Source: JBBSUQ01 sp964389755
GTDB lineage: Bacteria > Bacteroidota > Bacteroidia > Flavobacteriales_D > Crocinitomicaceae
DNA length: 53,188 bases
Direction: 5' to 3'
NCBI GenBank assembly: GCA_964389755.1
Contig: CAYMEW010000030.1
Coordinates: 1 to 53,188 of the forward strand
This document shows positions 1 to 7,898 of this stretch, one piece after another. A program made the translations under genes and the position numbers. The notes beneath the pieces were generated by a model. The model saw only the letters and a list, made by a program, of their open reading frames with translations. It was not told the DNA's origin and searched no databases. Each line of letters opens with the position of its first letter. Position 1 is the first letter of the stretch.

Positions 1-390
1 GTTTAGGATTTGTTTGCTCTCCCTCGGTGAGGGAGATACAGAGGGAGGGATTTTGCAGTTAAAGCATAAGGGCTTCGGAAGACTGGTTTTCCTGATATAC
101 AGTTTATTGCATCCTACTTTTTTTCATTGCCAAAAAAAGTAGGCAAAAAAGTCTAGCGCTACGTTGCAGCAGCCACCCAACGGGCATTTGTTCCGGAACG
201 TTTTACCAAACTTTCCGCCTGGGGGCGGATTCGGACAAGGTAAAAGTTCTGCGGAACTGCATGCGTTTGGTCCCGGCATCTACCCTCGATTACTTCGCCT
301 TCCCCAGGCGAAATCTCGGTCTTCACGAGCAGTGCTCGCTCTTACTGAAGCGCACTTGCAAAGTACACGCGGATTGCTTCGGAGTGGTCT
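1..390 (+). repeat. Interspersed structured repeat, copy A; non-coding
   Basis: This stretch has no convincing gene. Three modules recur near 52.7-53.2 kb: a 40-nt block at 10-49 containing the hairpin CTCCCTC-GGT-GAGGGAG (19-35), a 38-nt block at 72-109, and a 24-nt block at 363-386. Between them are a perfect 12-bp T/A-rich hairpin (113-124 with 132-143) and a long stem: GTTCCG (190-195) with CGGAAC (252-257), GAAC (196-199) with GTTC (246-249), and TTTTACC (201-207) with GGTAAAA (239-245). The long stem encloses a TCCGCC/GGCGGA hairpin (214-229). A further hairpin TTCGCCT/AGGCGAA lies at 294-312. The open frames across it are artefacts of the repeat. Confidence 0.85.
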
Positions 391-422
391 GTTCGGGGCA
401 ATCTGGAATTGCGGGAAATAAC

Positions 423-448
423 AAAGCCCTCCGAAGGGGAGGGCTTTT
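423..448 (-). terminator. Intrinsic terminator after the M16 operon
   Basis: A perfect 10-bp stem, AAAGCCCTCC with GGAGGGCTTT, has a 5-nt loop. Read on the minus strand it is followed by a T-rich tail. It lies about 20 nt beyond the stop of the inactive M16 subunit gene, so it probably ends that transcript and separates it from the repeat DNA. Confidence 0.75.
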
Positions 449-470
449 GCATAAACGGGTATGCGATTTT

Positions 471-2555
471 TTATTCGAATGTTTTGGAATCGACCTTTTC
501 GTTCAGTTTCAGTGATACAAGTTCGCTGTTGAAGGTCATTGGTCCCGCAGAAATAGTTGTTTTCGTAGGGAACATGAGTCCTTCGGTTTCTTTGTAATCG
601 CTGTAGACCACGGTAGTTTCAACCGTTTCTTCTTCATCCGTTTCAATACTGGTGGACTTCACCTTATAGAAGGTTTCTTTGTCGTAGTATTCGTAACTGT
701 CTCCGGAACCGTCGTTTACGCGCAATACGTAAGCTTCTTTACCGTCTACCTGCTCGATGCCGATGAGTTCGTATTCCACACCGGATGTGGCGTAGTTACG
801 TTCCGGGTAGAAACCGGTGGACTTCTGTTTTTCGGCGATCTCTTCTTCGGTCAGTTCTTTTTTACCGGTTTGCATGTTTACCTGCCCTCCGGTAGTTCCG
901 TTAAAGTAGCTACGCTGCAGGAGCATTCCCTGTCCCTGGAGTTTGAAATCCTCTTTGTTCGGCGCTGCCCAGGTACGTGTCGATTTTAATTTGAAGGGAA
1001 TCTGCGAATTGGAAAGTTCACTGACTTCCACCGCCGTTTTGATCTTCTTGAGTTTCTTGTCGACTTCTTTCATGGATTTCGACATGGTAACGGCCTCCAG
1101 GTAATTTTCGATGAGTTCTTCTTTCGAAATATCAGCCGGTTTGCGTTCCACTACTTTGTTTCCGAAGGCATCAAGTGTCTCGATCTGTCCGTCAGCGTCA
1201 AATTTCAGTAGCTTTTCGACTACTTCTTCATTCCCCACGACAATGATGTTACAGTGTTTTGCAGGAAAGTATTTTTGAGCCATGGTGAGCACGTCTTCGG
1301 CATCCACGTCTGAGAGTCGCTTCAGGTAATTCTTGTAATAATCGTCATCGAGGTCGTATTTGATAGTCGCCAGTGCGAAACGCGCAACGGTCTGCGGGTT
1401 TTCGAGTGAGCGTGCAAAACTTCCTGCCATGGATGATTTTGTAAGATCGAGTTCTTCGGGCGTGACATCGGATTCGCTGATTCGTGCGATCTCGTAAAGG
1501 AGTTCGGTAATCGCGCTGTCAGTTACATCATTGCGGAAGTTTCCGCCCGCACTGAAGAAAGAACCGTCTTCGTCGATGTTCAGGCGCGAGTAAGCTCCGT
1601 AGGTGTACGCTTTATCTTCGCGCAGGTTTTGCATCATACGCGTTCCGAAACCACCGCCTCCGAGAATCTGGTTCGTAACGGTCAGTGGGATCTGGTCTTC
1701 GTTGCCCGGTTTTACGTCTACCGGAAATGCAACCTGGATCACGGACTGAACCGCACCCGGCTTGTTTACGAAGATCACACGGTTTCCATTGTTCAGGGTT
1801 GCATCCGGTAACTGGTTTGTGAAAACCGGGCCTCCGCGCCACTCTCCGAAATAACGGTTTACCATTTTTTCAGCTGTTTCGCGGTTGATATCCCCAACGA
1901 TCACCAGGAAGCTTCCGCTCGGTGTGAACACCTGGTCGTAATAGTCCACGAGGTCCTGCCGCTTGATGTTCGCCAACGTGATCTCTGACATAACTTCCCC
2001 GTTCGGGTTTCCATCCGGGAATACCGTTTTAAGTACGGCATTTGTCGCCATGGATGACGGGCTTGCTTTGGTACTGATGAGACTTGATTCGTACTGTGCA
2101 CGGATGCGTTCGAATTCACTTTCGGGAAAGATCGCATTCATAGTGACGTCGCTCATCAGGTCAAGTCCCTTTTCGAGGTGTTTGGTCAGACAGGACATGT
2201 AAATGGAATTGCGGTCGGCGTCGAGACGGGCCCCGATGTAATCGGTTTCGTTATCGAGCTGATCTTTCGTCCGGGTTTCGGTACCGGAGAGTATCATGGA
2301 TCCTGCGAACTCGGAGAGCCCGGCCTTATTTCCTTCGGTGTGCGGATCCGCGCCCATCACGAGGTCAAACGAAACGCGCGGGATCATGTGGTTTTCCGAA
2401 AGAATCACCGTAATCCCGTTAGAGGTATGGAATACTTCCGACTCTCCGATATTGATGGTCGGCGCCTTCGCGGGTTCGGGACGCACGGAGCGGTCAAGCT
2501 GTCCGAAAGTGAGCAGCGGCAATGAAAATGCCAGGAATATGCTTAATCTTTTCAT
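471..2555 (-). CDS. M16 family peptidase-like protein, inactive subunit, with C-terminal LolA-like domain
   Basis: A 694-residue exported protein with signal peptide MKRLSIFLAFSLPLLTFGQ. Residues about 36-450 form the two M16 (insulinase/processing peptidase) lobes. Where active members carry HxxEH, this protein has LSEFAGSMI (residues 80-88), so both zinc-binding histidines and the catalytic Glu are missing. It is likely the substrate-binding partner of the active M16 protein encoded just upstream, as known for heterodimeric M16B enzymes. Residues about 520-694 form a separate beta-rich domain resembling outer-membrane lipoprotein-sorting (LolA-like) folds, often found in Bacteroidota at the end of such subunits. 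It follows the active subunit gene after 7 nt and ends at the terminator near 423-448. The substrate is unknown. Confidence 0.88.
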   Translation of the reverse strand: MKRLSIFLAFSLPLLTFGQLDRSVRPEPAKAPTINIGESEVFHTSNGITVILSENHMIPRVSFDLVMGADPHTEGNKAGLSEFAGSMILSGTETRTKDQLDNETDYIGARLDADRNSIYMSCLTKHLEKGLDLMSDVTMNAIFPESEFERIRAQYESSLISTKASPSSMATNAVLKTVFPDGNPNGEVMSEITLANIKRQDLVDYYDQVFTPSGSFLVIVGDINRETAEKMVNRYFGEWRGGPVFTNQLPDATLNNGNRVIFVNKPGAVQSVIQVAFPVDVKPGNEDQIPLTVTNQILGGGGFGTRMMQNLREDKAYTYGAYSRLNIDEDGSFFSAGGNFRNDVTDSAITELLYEIARISESDVTPEELDLTKSSMAGSFARSLENPQTVARFALATIKYDLDDDYYKNYLKRLSDVDAEDVLTMAQKYFPAKHCNIIVVGNEEVVEKLLKFDADGQIETLDAFGNKVVERKPADISKEELIENYLEAVTMSKSMKEVDKKLKKIKTAVEVSELSNSQIPFKLKSTRTWAAPNKEDFKLQGQGMLLQRSYFNGTTGGQVNMQTGKKELTEEEIAEKQKSTGFYPERNYATSGVEYELIGIEQVDGKEAYVLRVNDGSGDSYEYYDKETFYKVKSTSIETDEEETVETTVVYSDYKETEGLMFPTKTTISAGPMTFNSELVSLKLNEKVDSKTFE

Positions 2556-2562
2556 AGCTTAA

Positions 2563-4029
2563 TTATTTGTCTTTTTTGGGTAAATAGATCAGGATGATGC
2601 GCTCGTTCTGTGTCAGGTACTGGCGTGCCACGCGCATGATGTCCTCGCGGGTTACACGCATGTAATTGGCCAGGGCGGTATTTACACGGTCGGTGCTTCC
2701 AAAATATACGTAGCTGTCTGCCAGGTTCTCTGCAACGCCTGCAATAGTAGAGTTGCTGGACACGAACTGGTTTTCGAACTGGTTCTGTATCTTCTCGAAT
2801 TCTTCCTGGGAGATCAGTTCATTCTGAAGGCGTACGATCTCGGCATCCATGGCCATTTGCAGGGTGTCGAGGTTCGTGTCCGGGTTTGCGATCGCTGCAA
2901 AGATCCCCATTCCGGCATCTTCGAGGCCGTAAGCGAACGAGAAAGCGAAATTAGCGAGTTGTTTTTTCTCAACGATGCTTTTGTTGATTCGTCCGGAAGA
3001 ACCGCCGGAAAGCACTTCATTGAGCATTTCGAGGGCATAGAAATCCGGGTTCGTCTGGTCGGGGAAGCGATATCCGTAGAACAGTGCCGGCAACTGGATG
3101 TTATCGTAAACGGTGTCCTTTACAACGTGATCCGGATGCTCCAGTGTTTTGACCGGGCGCGGGATCTCCGTAGGCATCGCCGCATATTTATCCACGAGTT
3201 TTTTCGCGTCCTTATTTTTCGGGTTCATGAAATTATTCATGCTGAACTCCGACTTTTCGACGTTGTATTTCGCTTTGAACGCTTCTGCCGTGAGGTTTTC
3301 AAAGTCCCGGTAGAGGTTGATCGCCTCTCCTTTAGGAATAGAAGCGAAGTACTTATCGATCCATGCCTTTGTCTGGCTTACGTCGATGTCTCCCGCAATG
3401 GAAAGCGTTGCATTCGCCGGTACATAGAACGTGCGGTAGAAGTTTACATAATCTTCTTCCTGTGCGGCATCGAGGTGTTCCATGCTTCCGATCGGTACCC
3501 AGTGATACGGGTGATCTTTGAACATGCGTTTGAACATTTCACTGATGAACGACGCGTAGGGCTGATTGTCTACCCGCTGGCGTTTTTCTTCTTTCACGAC
3601 GCTGCGTTGCGTTTCAATACCTGTTTCATCCACCTTGGCATGCAACATGCGTTCGCTTTCGAGCCACAGACCGAGTTCGAGCTGGTTTGAAGGAAGGATC
3701 TCATAGTAATAGGTCCGGTCATTGGAGGTATTTGCATTCAGTGTACCACCGTTCTTTTCGACCAGTTCGCTGTATTCTCCGCGTCCGATGTTGGCGGAAC
3801 CTTCAAATAAGAGGTGTTCGAAAAAGTGAGCAAAGCCGGTACGGTCCGGGTTTTCATTTTTGGATCCTACATGATAGAGTACCGAAACTGCCACGATAGG
3901 CGTGGAGTGCTGTTCGTGCAGGATGACGTGCAGGCCATTGGGCAGATCATATTCCACAAAGTCGATCTTGCGTTGTGCAGATACGGAAAATGCGGAAAAC
4001 AGGAGGCCTGCCAAAACGATTTTCTTCAT
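2563..4029 (-). CDS. M16 family zinc metallopeptidase, active subunit
   Basis: A 488-residue exported peptidase with a signal peptide ending near SVSAQ. The inverted zinc motif HFFEH lies at residues 68-72, and a second Glu about 75 residues later (E147, in VVKEEK) completes the HxxEH-x74-77-E signature of M16 (pitrilysin/processing peptidase) enzymes. It probably cleaves short peptides or misfolded segments in the periplasm, together with the inactive subunit encoded 7 nt downstream. The gene is divergent from the repeat-rich secreted protein gene at 4181. A weak -7-like box (CAAAGAAA on the plus strand, 4050-4057) lies upstream. The family call is firm; the substrate is unknown. Confidence 0.93.
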   Translation of the reverse strand: MKKIVLAGLLFSAFSVSAQRKIDFVEYDLPNGLHVILHEQHSTPIVAVSVLYHVGSKNENPDRTGFAHFFEHLLFEGSANIGRGEYSELVEKNGGTLNANTSNDRTYYYEILPSNQLELGLWLESERMLHAKVDETGIETQRSVVKEEKRQRVDNQPYASFISEMFKRMFKDHPYHWVPIGSMEHLDAAQEEDYVNFYRTFYVPANATLSIAGDIDVSQTKAWIDKYFASIPKGEAINLYRDFENLTAEAFKAKYNVEKSEFSMNNFMNPKNKDAKKLVDKYAAMPTEIPRPVKTLEHPDHVVKDTVYDNIQLPALFYGYRFPDQTNPDFYALEMLNEVLSGGSSGRINKSIVEKKQLANFAFSFAYGLEDAGMGIFAAIANPDTNLDTLQMAMDAEIVRLQNELISQEEFEKIQNQFENQFVSSNSTIAGVAENLADSYVYFGSTDRVNTALANYMRVTREDIMRVARQYLTQNERIILIYLPKKDK

Positions 4030-4168
4030 AGTTCTGTTTTAGTTACAGGCAAAGAAAGCAATTTTATTTTGTATGGAAACCGGCCTGAACGGCGAATTGA
4101 TGCTTTTCGGGATGAATGGATTTTTTCCGGGATTAAAAGAATGCGTGTCCTTTGGCCTGTTTTTTGAC

Positions 4169-4176
4169 TATTTTTA
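4169..4176 (+). promoter_or_regulatory. -7 box (TATTTTTA), 4 nt before the ATG at 4181
   Basis: TATTTTTA is close to the Bacteroidota TAnnTTTG box and is followed by GGGC and then ATG. A TTTG at 4151-4154 could act as a -33 element, although the 14-nt spacing is short. The layout suggests a leaderless or nearly leaderless mRNA. Confidence 0.5.
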
Positions 4177-4180
4177 GGGC

Positions 4181-5257
4181 ATGTATCGGATCTTATTATT
4201 CTTTTTGCTGTTCGCCAGCTTTTCGTTCGGCCAGCAGGTCATCCCCTTTGTGGATTTCAACGGTTTCTTTAAAACATTTCAGAACGGAGCTTTCCGTCAA
4301 CTTGAGTTCCAACGCATCCGCGAGTTCAAAGCGGGCGACGACCTGGTCGCTTATATCGATAATCGCGGGAACCTGCGTGTCTTTGACGGGGAAGCCCCGA
4401 TCGACCTTTCGAACATGAGCGTGGAATATCATGTATCCGATCATTTCCTGGTGTGGAATGTGGGGCCGACCATCAACGTGTACGACGAGGGAGACCTGCA
4501 AACGCTGACCTATTTCGGGGGAAATTACGTGGTGAAAGACAGTATAATCGTGTACCAGGATACCCGCTATAATACGCTGAACGTTTATTGGCATCACAAA
4601 ACGCATACGATCCAGACGAGTACCGGAGACCTCGGAATGCCGGTATTCATCGGTGAGAACATCGTAGCATTCAAAGACAACGGTAATTTTTTCAAGATCT
4701 TCTGGAACGGGCAGATCTACGAACTCGGTGTATGGAACGGAACGATCGAATTTGACGGAGGAACCGATATCATTGCCTTTAACGATCCGACCACGCGTAC
4801 ATTTGCCGTATTCGATAAAGGAGAATTCATTGATGTGGAAAATTTCTGGATGGACGCCTATAAGGCCGGACGCGGATTTATCATGTACCAGGATCGTAAC
4901 GGGAACCTGATCCGCTATGCCAACGGCCAGAAAAAGGAAGTCAGTAATTTTAAGGCTACGTTCTGGGAAGTCAAAGACGATATCGTGGTCTGGGGAGAGA
5001 ACAACTATGTATGGGCCTACCAGAACGGTGAGAAGATCCAGGTGACGAATTTTGTCCCGGAAGACTACCTCTTAAAGAATAACGTTTTTGCCTTTCGAAA
5101 CGTGATGGGCGGTGTTAGCGCACTGGTCAATAACAAGATCGTGGAACTGACCAACCAGCAGGATTCAAACTACGAGATCTATGGGAATTCGATCCTCGTA
5201 TCTCTCTTTAATTCGTCCTACCTCGTCTACAAGGACGGCCGAAAATACGAGACCTGA
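4181..5257 (+). CDS. Secreted protein of unknown function with nine ~35-residue repeats, probable beta-propeller
   Basis: A 358-residue protein with signal peptide MYRILLFFLLFASFSFGQ. I do not recognise a named family. The mature part is built from about nine repeats starting near residues 52, 86, 119, 158, 194, 230, 265, 299 and 335. Each follows roughly [DN]xIVxFxDxxGxxxVYxNGxxxxVxNF, that is, two or three beta-strands with a central hydrophobic-acidic pair and an NG turn. Spacing and pattern suggest a beta-propeller or similar all-beta fold. No catalytic motif, Cys pair, lipobox or T9SS sorting domain is visible, so it is probably a soluble periplasmic binding or scaffold protein. It is transcribed alone from the box at 4169. 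Confidence 0.75.
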   Translation: MYRILLFFLLFASFSFGQQVIPFVDFNGFFKTFQNGAFRQLEFQRIREFKAGDDLVAYIDNRGNLRVFDGEAPIDLSNMSVEYHVSDHFLVWNVGPTINVYDEGDLQTLTYFGGNYVVKDSIIVYQDTRYNTLNVYWHHKTHTIQTSTGDLGMPVFIGENIVAFKDNGNFFKIFWNGQIYELGVWNGTIEFDGGTDIIAFNDPTTRTFAVFDKGEFIDVENFWMDAYKAGRGFIMYQDRNGNLIRYANGQKKEVSNFKATFWEVKDDIVVWGENNYVWAYQNGEKIQVTNFVPEDYLLKNNVFAFRNVMGGVSALVNNKIVELTNQQDSNYEIYGNSILVSLFNSSYLVYKDGRKYET

Positions 5258-5295
5258 AAAGTTTCGTTTACCCGGTGCTTTCTACTTTGAATCAT

Positions 5296-5303
5296 TATCT
5301 TTG
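5296..5303 (+). promoter_or_regulatory. -7 box (TATCTTTG) for the DUF4494-pdxH-M16 operon
   Basis: A perfect TAnnTTTG match in the 90-nt gap after the preceding gene, 44 nt before the ATG at 5348. A clear TTTG -33 element at the usual spacing is not visible. Confidence 0.6.
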
Positions 5304-5347
5304 TGAAACTTTTACGACAAGTTTTCACCTTATAACAATATGAATCC

Positions 5348-5947
5348 ATGAATACCTGGTTTACAGTAAAAATTAAATATACCAAGCAGCTGGAGAACGG
5401 AACATTCAAACGCGTATCCGAACCCTATTTACTTGCTTCCATGACCTTTACCGACGCCGAAGCCCGTGTTTACGAGGAACTCGGTTCGATCATCCGTGGC
5501 GAATTCAATGTGATCAGCATTTCGCGCACGGAAGTACACGATATTTTTCATTACGAAGACGCCGATACCTGGTACAAGTGCAAAGTGACTTACGAAAGCC
5601 AGGACGGTGACTCGGAGAAGACGCGTAAGGTTTCGCAGAACTTCCTGATCTCCGCACACAGCGTTAAAGATGCTTACGAACGCCTGAAGGAAAGTCTTTC
5701 CACATTGATGGTCGATTTCCAGGTGCCTTCCATTGCCCTGTCACCGATCGTGGATATTTTCCCGTACCGCGAGGAACTCGATCGCGAACTCGAACGTCGC
5801 CCGCTCGAAGAAGGAGAAGAATTCGAACCGAAGACGCGCAAAGCCGTTTATTCGGCACCCGGATCGGATGAAGAGGAAGATGATCCGGAAACAGCCGATG
5901 ATGAAAGCGAGAGCGAACTGAGCGACGAATATTCTGACGAGGATTAA
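5348..5947 (+). CDS. DUF4494 domain-containing protein
   Basis: A 199-residue cytoplasmic protein. Residues 1-145 match the Bacteroidota-specific DUF4494 family: an opening MNTWFTVKIKYTKQLENG, the middle segment RVSEPYLLASMTFTDAEAR, and SPIVDIFPY at the end. The last 55 residues form a strongly acidic low-complexity tail rich in Glu, Asp and Ser. The function of DUF4494 is unknown. It is the first gene of a tight operon: pdxH begins 3 nt after its stop and an M16 peptidase follows. That order suggests a link with vitamin B6 or peptide metabolism, but nothing in the sequence proves it. Confidence 0.88.
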   Translation: MNTWFTVKIKYTKQLENGTFKRVSEPYLLASMTFTDAEARVYEELGSIIRGEFNVISISRTEVHDIFHYEDADTWYKCKVTYESQDGDSEKTRKVSQNFLISAHSVKDAYERLKESLSTLMVDFQVPSIALSPIVDIFPYREELDRELERRPLEEGEEFEPKTRKAVYSAPGSDEEEDDPETADDESESELSDEYSDED

Positions 5948-5950
5948 TAG

Positions 5951-6601
5951 ATGAAAGATTTCCTCGAACAACTCCGCGACGACCATTCGAATTTCCTCCA
6001 GGGAAGCCTTGATAAATCCGGGCTAATGAATCCGTTCGACCTGTTCCGGGAGTGGTATAAGGAAGTGTACGATGCCCAGCTTCCCGAGTTGAATGCATTT
6101 ACGCTGTCTACGGTAAGTGCCGATGGCAAACCATCTGCACGAATCGTTTACCTGAAGGAGTTATTCGACGACCGGTTTATTTTTTATACCAACTACCTTT
6201 CACAAAAGGGACGTGAACTGGCTGAAAATCCGTTTGCCGCGATGCTTTTTTTCTGGCGCGAAAAAGAACGCCAGGTGCGTATCGAGGGACGCGTTTCAAA
6301 AGTGGACGATGCGACCAGCGACAGTTATTTTGCTTCCCGTCCGCGCGGCAGCCGCATCGGAGCCTGGGCCTCGCACCAGAGTGAGTTGCTTGAAAGCCGC
6401 GACGAACTCGAGAAGCGCGTGGCTTATTACGAAGAAAAATTTCCGGGAGACGATATTCCGCGTCCGCCTTTCTGGGGCGGTTATGCACTGGAACCCGAAC
6501 TGATCGAATTCTGGCAGGGACGCAAGTCCCGGCTTCACGACCGGATCATATTTAAAAAACAAGCTGACGGTTCGTGGGAGATCTGTCGTAAAAACCCCTG
6601 A
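5951..6601 (+). CDS. pdxH: Pyridoxamine 5'-phosphate oxidase
   Basis: A 216-residue FMN enzyme that oxidises pyridoxamine or pyridoxine 5'-phosphate to pyridoxal 5'-phosphate, the last step of PLP synthesis and salvage. Family landmarks: SARIVYLKE and FIFYTNYLSQKGREL (FMN and dimer region), FFWREKERQVRIEGRV, FASRPRGSRIGAWAS (phosphate binding), and the C-terminal EFWQGRKSRLHDR substrate and FMN motif. Length is typical (about 210-220 residues). It lies 3 nt after DUF4494 and 2 nt before an M16 peptidase, so the three are almost certainly cotranscribed. PLP-dependent alr (37114) and the CBS-type enzyme (48429) in this window would use its product. Confidence 0.97.
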   Translation: MKDFLEQLRDDHSNFLQGSLDKSGLMNPFDLFREWYKEVYDAQLPELNAFTLSTVSADGKPSARIVYLKELFDDRFIFYTNYLSQKGRELAENPFAAMLFFWREKERQVRIEGRVSKVDDATSDSYFASRPRGSRIGAWASHQSELLESRDELEKRVAYYEEKFPGDDIPRPPFWGGYALEPELIEFWQGRKSRLHDRIIFKKQADGSWEICRKNP

Positions 6602-6603
6602 TT

Positions 6604-7845
6604 ATGTTCGAGCTCAAACCGGTTGTCTTTCACCTGTCGAATGGCTTGCGGGTCGTTTACCTGCATGCACCGGCCTATGTTGCCCATCTCGGGGTAACAG
6701 TGCTGGCCGGTTCCCGTTTCGAGCATCCCGGTGAAGAAGGACTGGCTCATTTCCTGGAACATTGCATCTTCAAGGGTACCAAAAAACGGCGCGCATATCA
6801 TGTACTGTCACGACTCGATTCCGTGGGCGGTGAACTCAATGCTTATACGGCAAAAGAAGAAATGTGCCTTTATGCCTCATTCACCAAAAATCACCTGCGT
6901 CGTACTTCCGAACTGTTATCCGATATTATCCTGAACTCTACTTTTCCTCCCCGCGAGATCGCGAAGGAGAAAGAGATCGTGATCGACGAGATCAATTCGT
7001 ACCTGGACAGTCCCGGTGATAAGATCTTCGATGATTTTGAAGAATTATTATTCAAAGGGCATGCCCTCGGCAACAATATACTTGGCACGCGTGAAAGTGT
7101 CAATTCCTTTACTCAAAAGGACCTGGAACGTTACGTTTCGCGCTTTTTCCGCGCAGACAAAATGGTGATTTCTTTCGTGGGGGACATACCTTTAAAACAG
7201 GTACAGAAGGTACTGGAGCACGATTTCGGAAATTGCACGGCATCCGGAGAAGCGGAAGAACATCCTGATTTCAGGCCGGTAGATCAATTCCTTGTCCGTT
7301 CCAAAGAAGCCAATTACCAGGCACACAGCGTGCTGGGCGGAATGGCACCCGGGTACCTCGACGAACACCGTCGAGGGATGACTTTGCTGACCAATGTGCT
7401 CGGCGGACCTGCACTCAATTCGCGACTGATACTCTCGATCCGCGAAAAGCACGGACTGGCTTACAACATCGAAGCAAACTATACGCCGTATGTAGACATC
7501 GGTTACTGGACGATCTACTTCGGTACTGATCAGCGTTACCTTGAAAAATCACGTAAATTGGTTTACCGCGAATTGCGAAACCTGCGCGAAAATAAACTCG
7601 GTTCCCTGCAATTATCTGTGGCAAAGGAGCAGTTAAAGGGACAAATTGCGCTCGGGCTGGACAGTAACAGCGGCCTGATGCTGGGACTCGGTAAAAGTCT
7701 TTTGCTTTTCAACCAGATCGACACAGTTGAAGAGATCTACGACGCAGTGGATCGCATCTCGGCATCGGAACTACTGGAAATAGCGAATCGCTACTTTGCG
7801 GAAGACCAGGTTTCGGAGTTGATCTTCGAAACAGGAACGGTATAA
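6604..7845 (+). CDS. M16 family zinc peptidase, cytoplasmic processing-peptidase-like
   Basis: A 413-residue protein without a signal peptide, resembling bacterial YmxG/processing-peptidase-like proteins. The active site is intact: HFLEH at residues 49-53 and E129 in VIDEINSYLDSPGD, 76 residues later. The second lobe includes HSVLGGMAPGY and the GGPALNSRL region that usually precedes the RxxxGLAY segment, here IREKHGLAYNIEANY. It closes the DUF4494-pdxH operon, 2 nt after pdxH, and is followed by a strong bidirectional terminator. Unlike the exported M16 pair at 471-4029 it has no inactive partner beside it and probably works as a homodimer in the cytoplasm. Confidence 0.94.
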   Translation: MFELKPVVFHLSNGLRVVYLHAPAYVAHLGVTVLAGSRFEHPGEEGLAHFLEHCIFKGTKKRRAYHVLSRLDSVGGELNAYTAKEEMCLYASFTKNHLRRTSELLSDIILNSTFPPREIAKEKEIVIDEINSYLDSPGDKIFDDFEELLFKGHALGNNILGTRESVNSFTQKDLERYVSRFFRADKMVISFVGDIPLKQVQKVLEHDFGNCTASGEAEEHPDFRPVDQFLVRSKEANYQAHSVLGGMAPGYLDEHRRGMTLLTNVLGGPALNSRLILSIREKHGLAYNIEANYTPYVDIGYWTIYFGTDQRYLEKSRKLVYRELRNLRENKLGSLQLSVAKEQLKGQIALGLDSNSGLMLGLGKSLLLFNQIDTVEEIYDAVDRISASELLEIANRYFAEDQVSELIFETGTV

Positions 7846-7878
7846 AAAAACCGCTTGTCGGCTTGACAAACGGTTTTT
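7846..7878. terminator. Bidirectional terminator between M16 and fabI
   Basis: AAAAACCG (7846-7853) pairs with CGGTTTTT (7871-7878), and an inner TTGTC/GACAA stem is separated by one mismatch. The A-run and T-run make it usable from both convergent genes. Confidence 0.85.
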
Positions 7879-7898
7879 AACGTATTTCGAATAACTGC

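Noticed and set aside
164..515. Two overlapping open frames in the first repeat copy
   Set aside because: They run through conserved hairpin-rich repeat DNA, have no family resemblance, and copy B is not open in the matching frame.
2857..3690. 277-residue plus-strand frame opposite the M16 gene
   Set aside because: An antisense shadow of a clearly coding M16 gene, with no recognisable motif.
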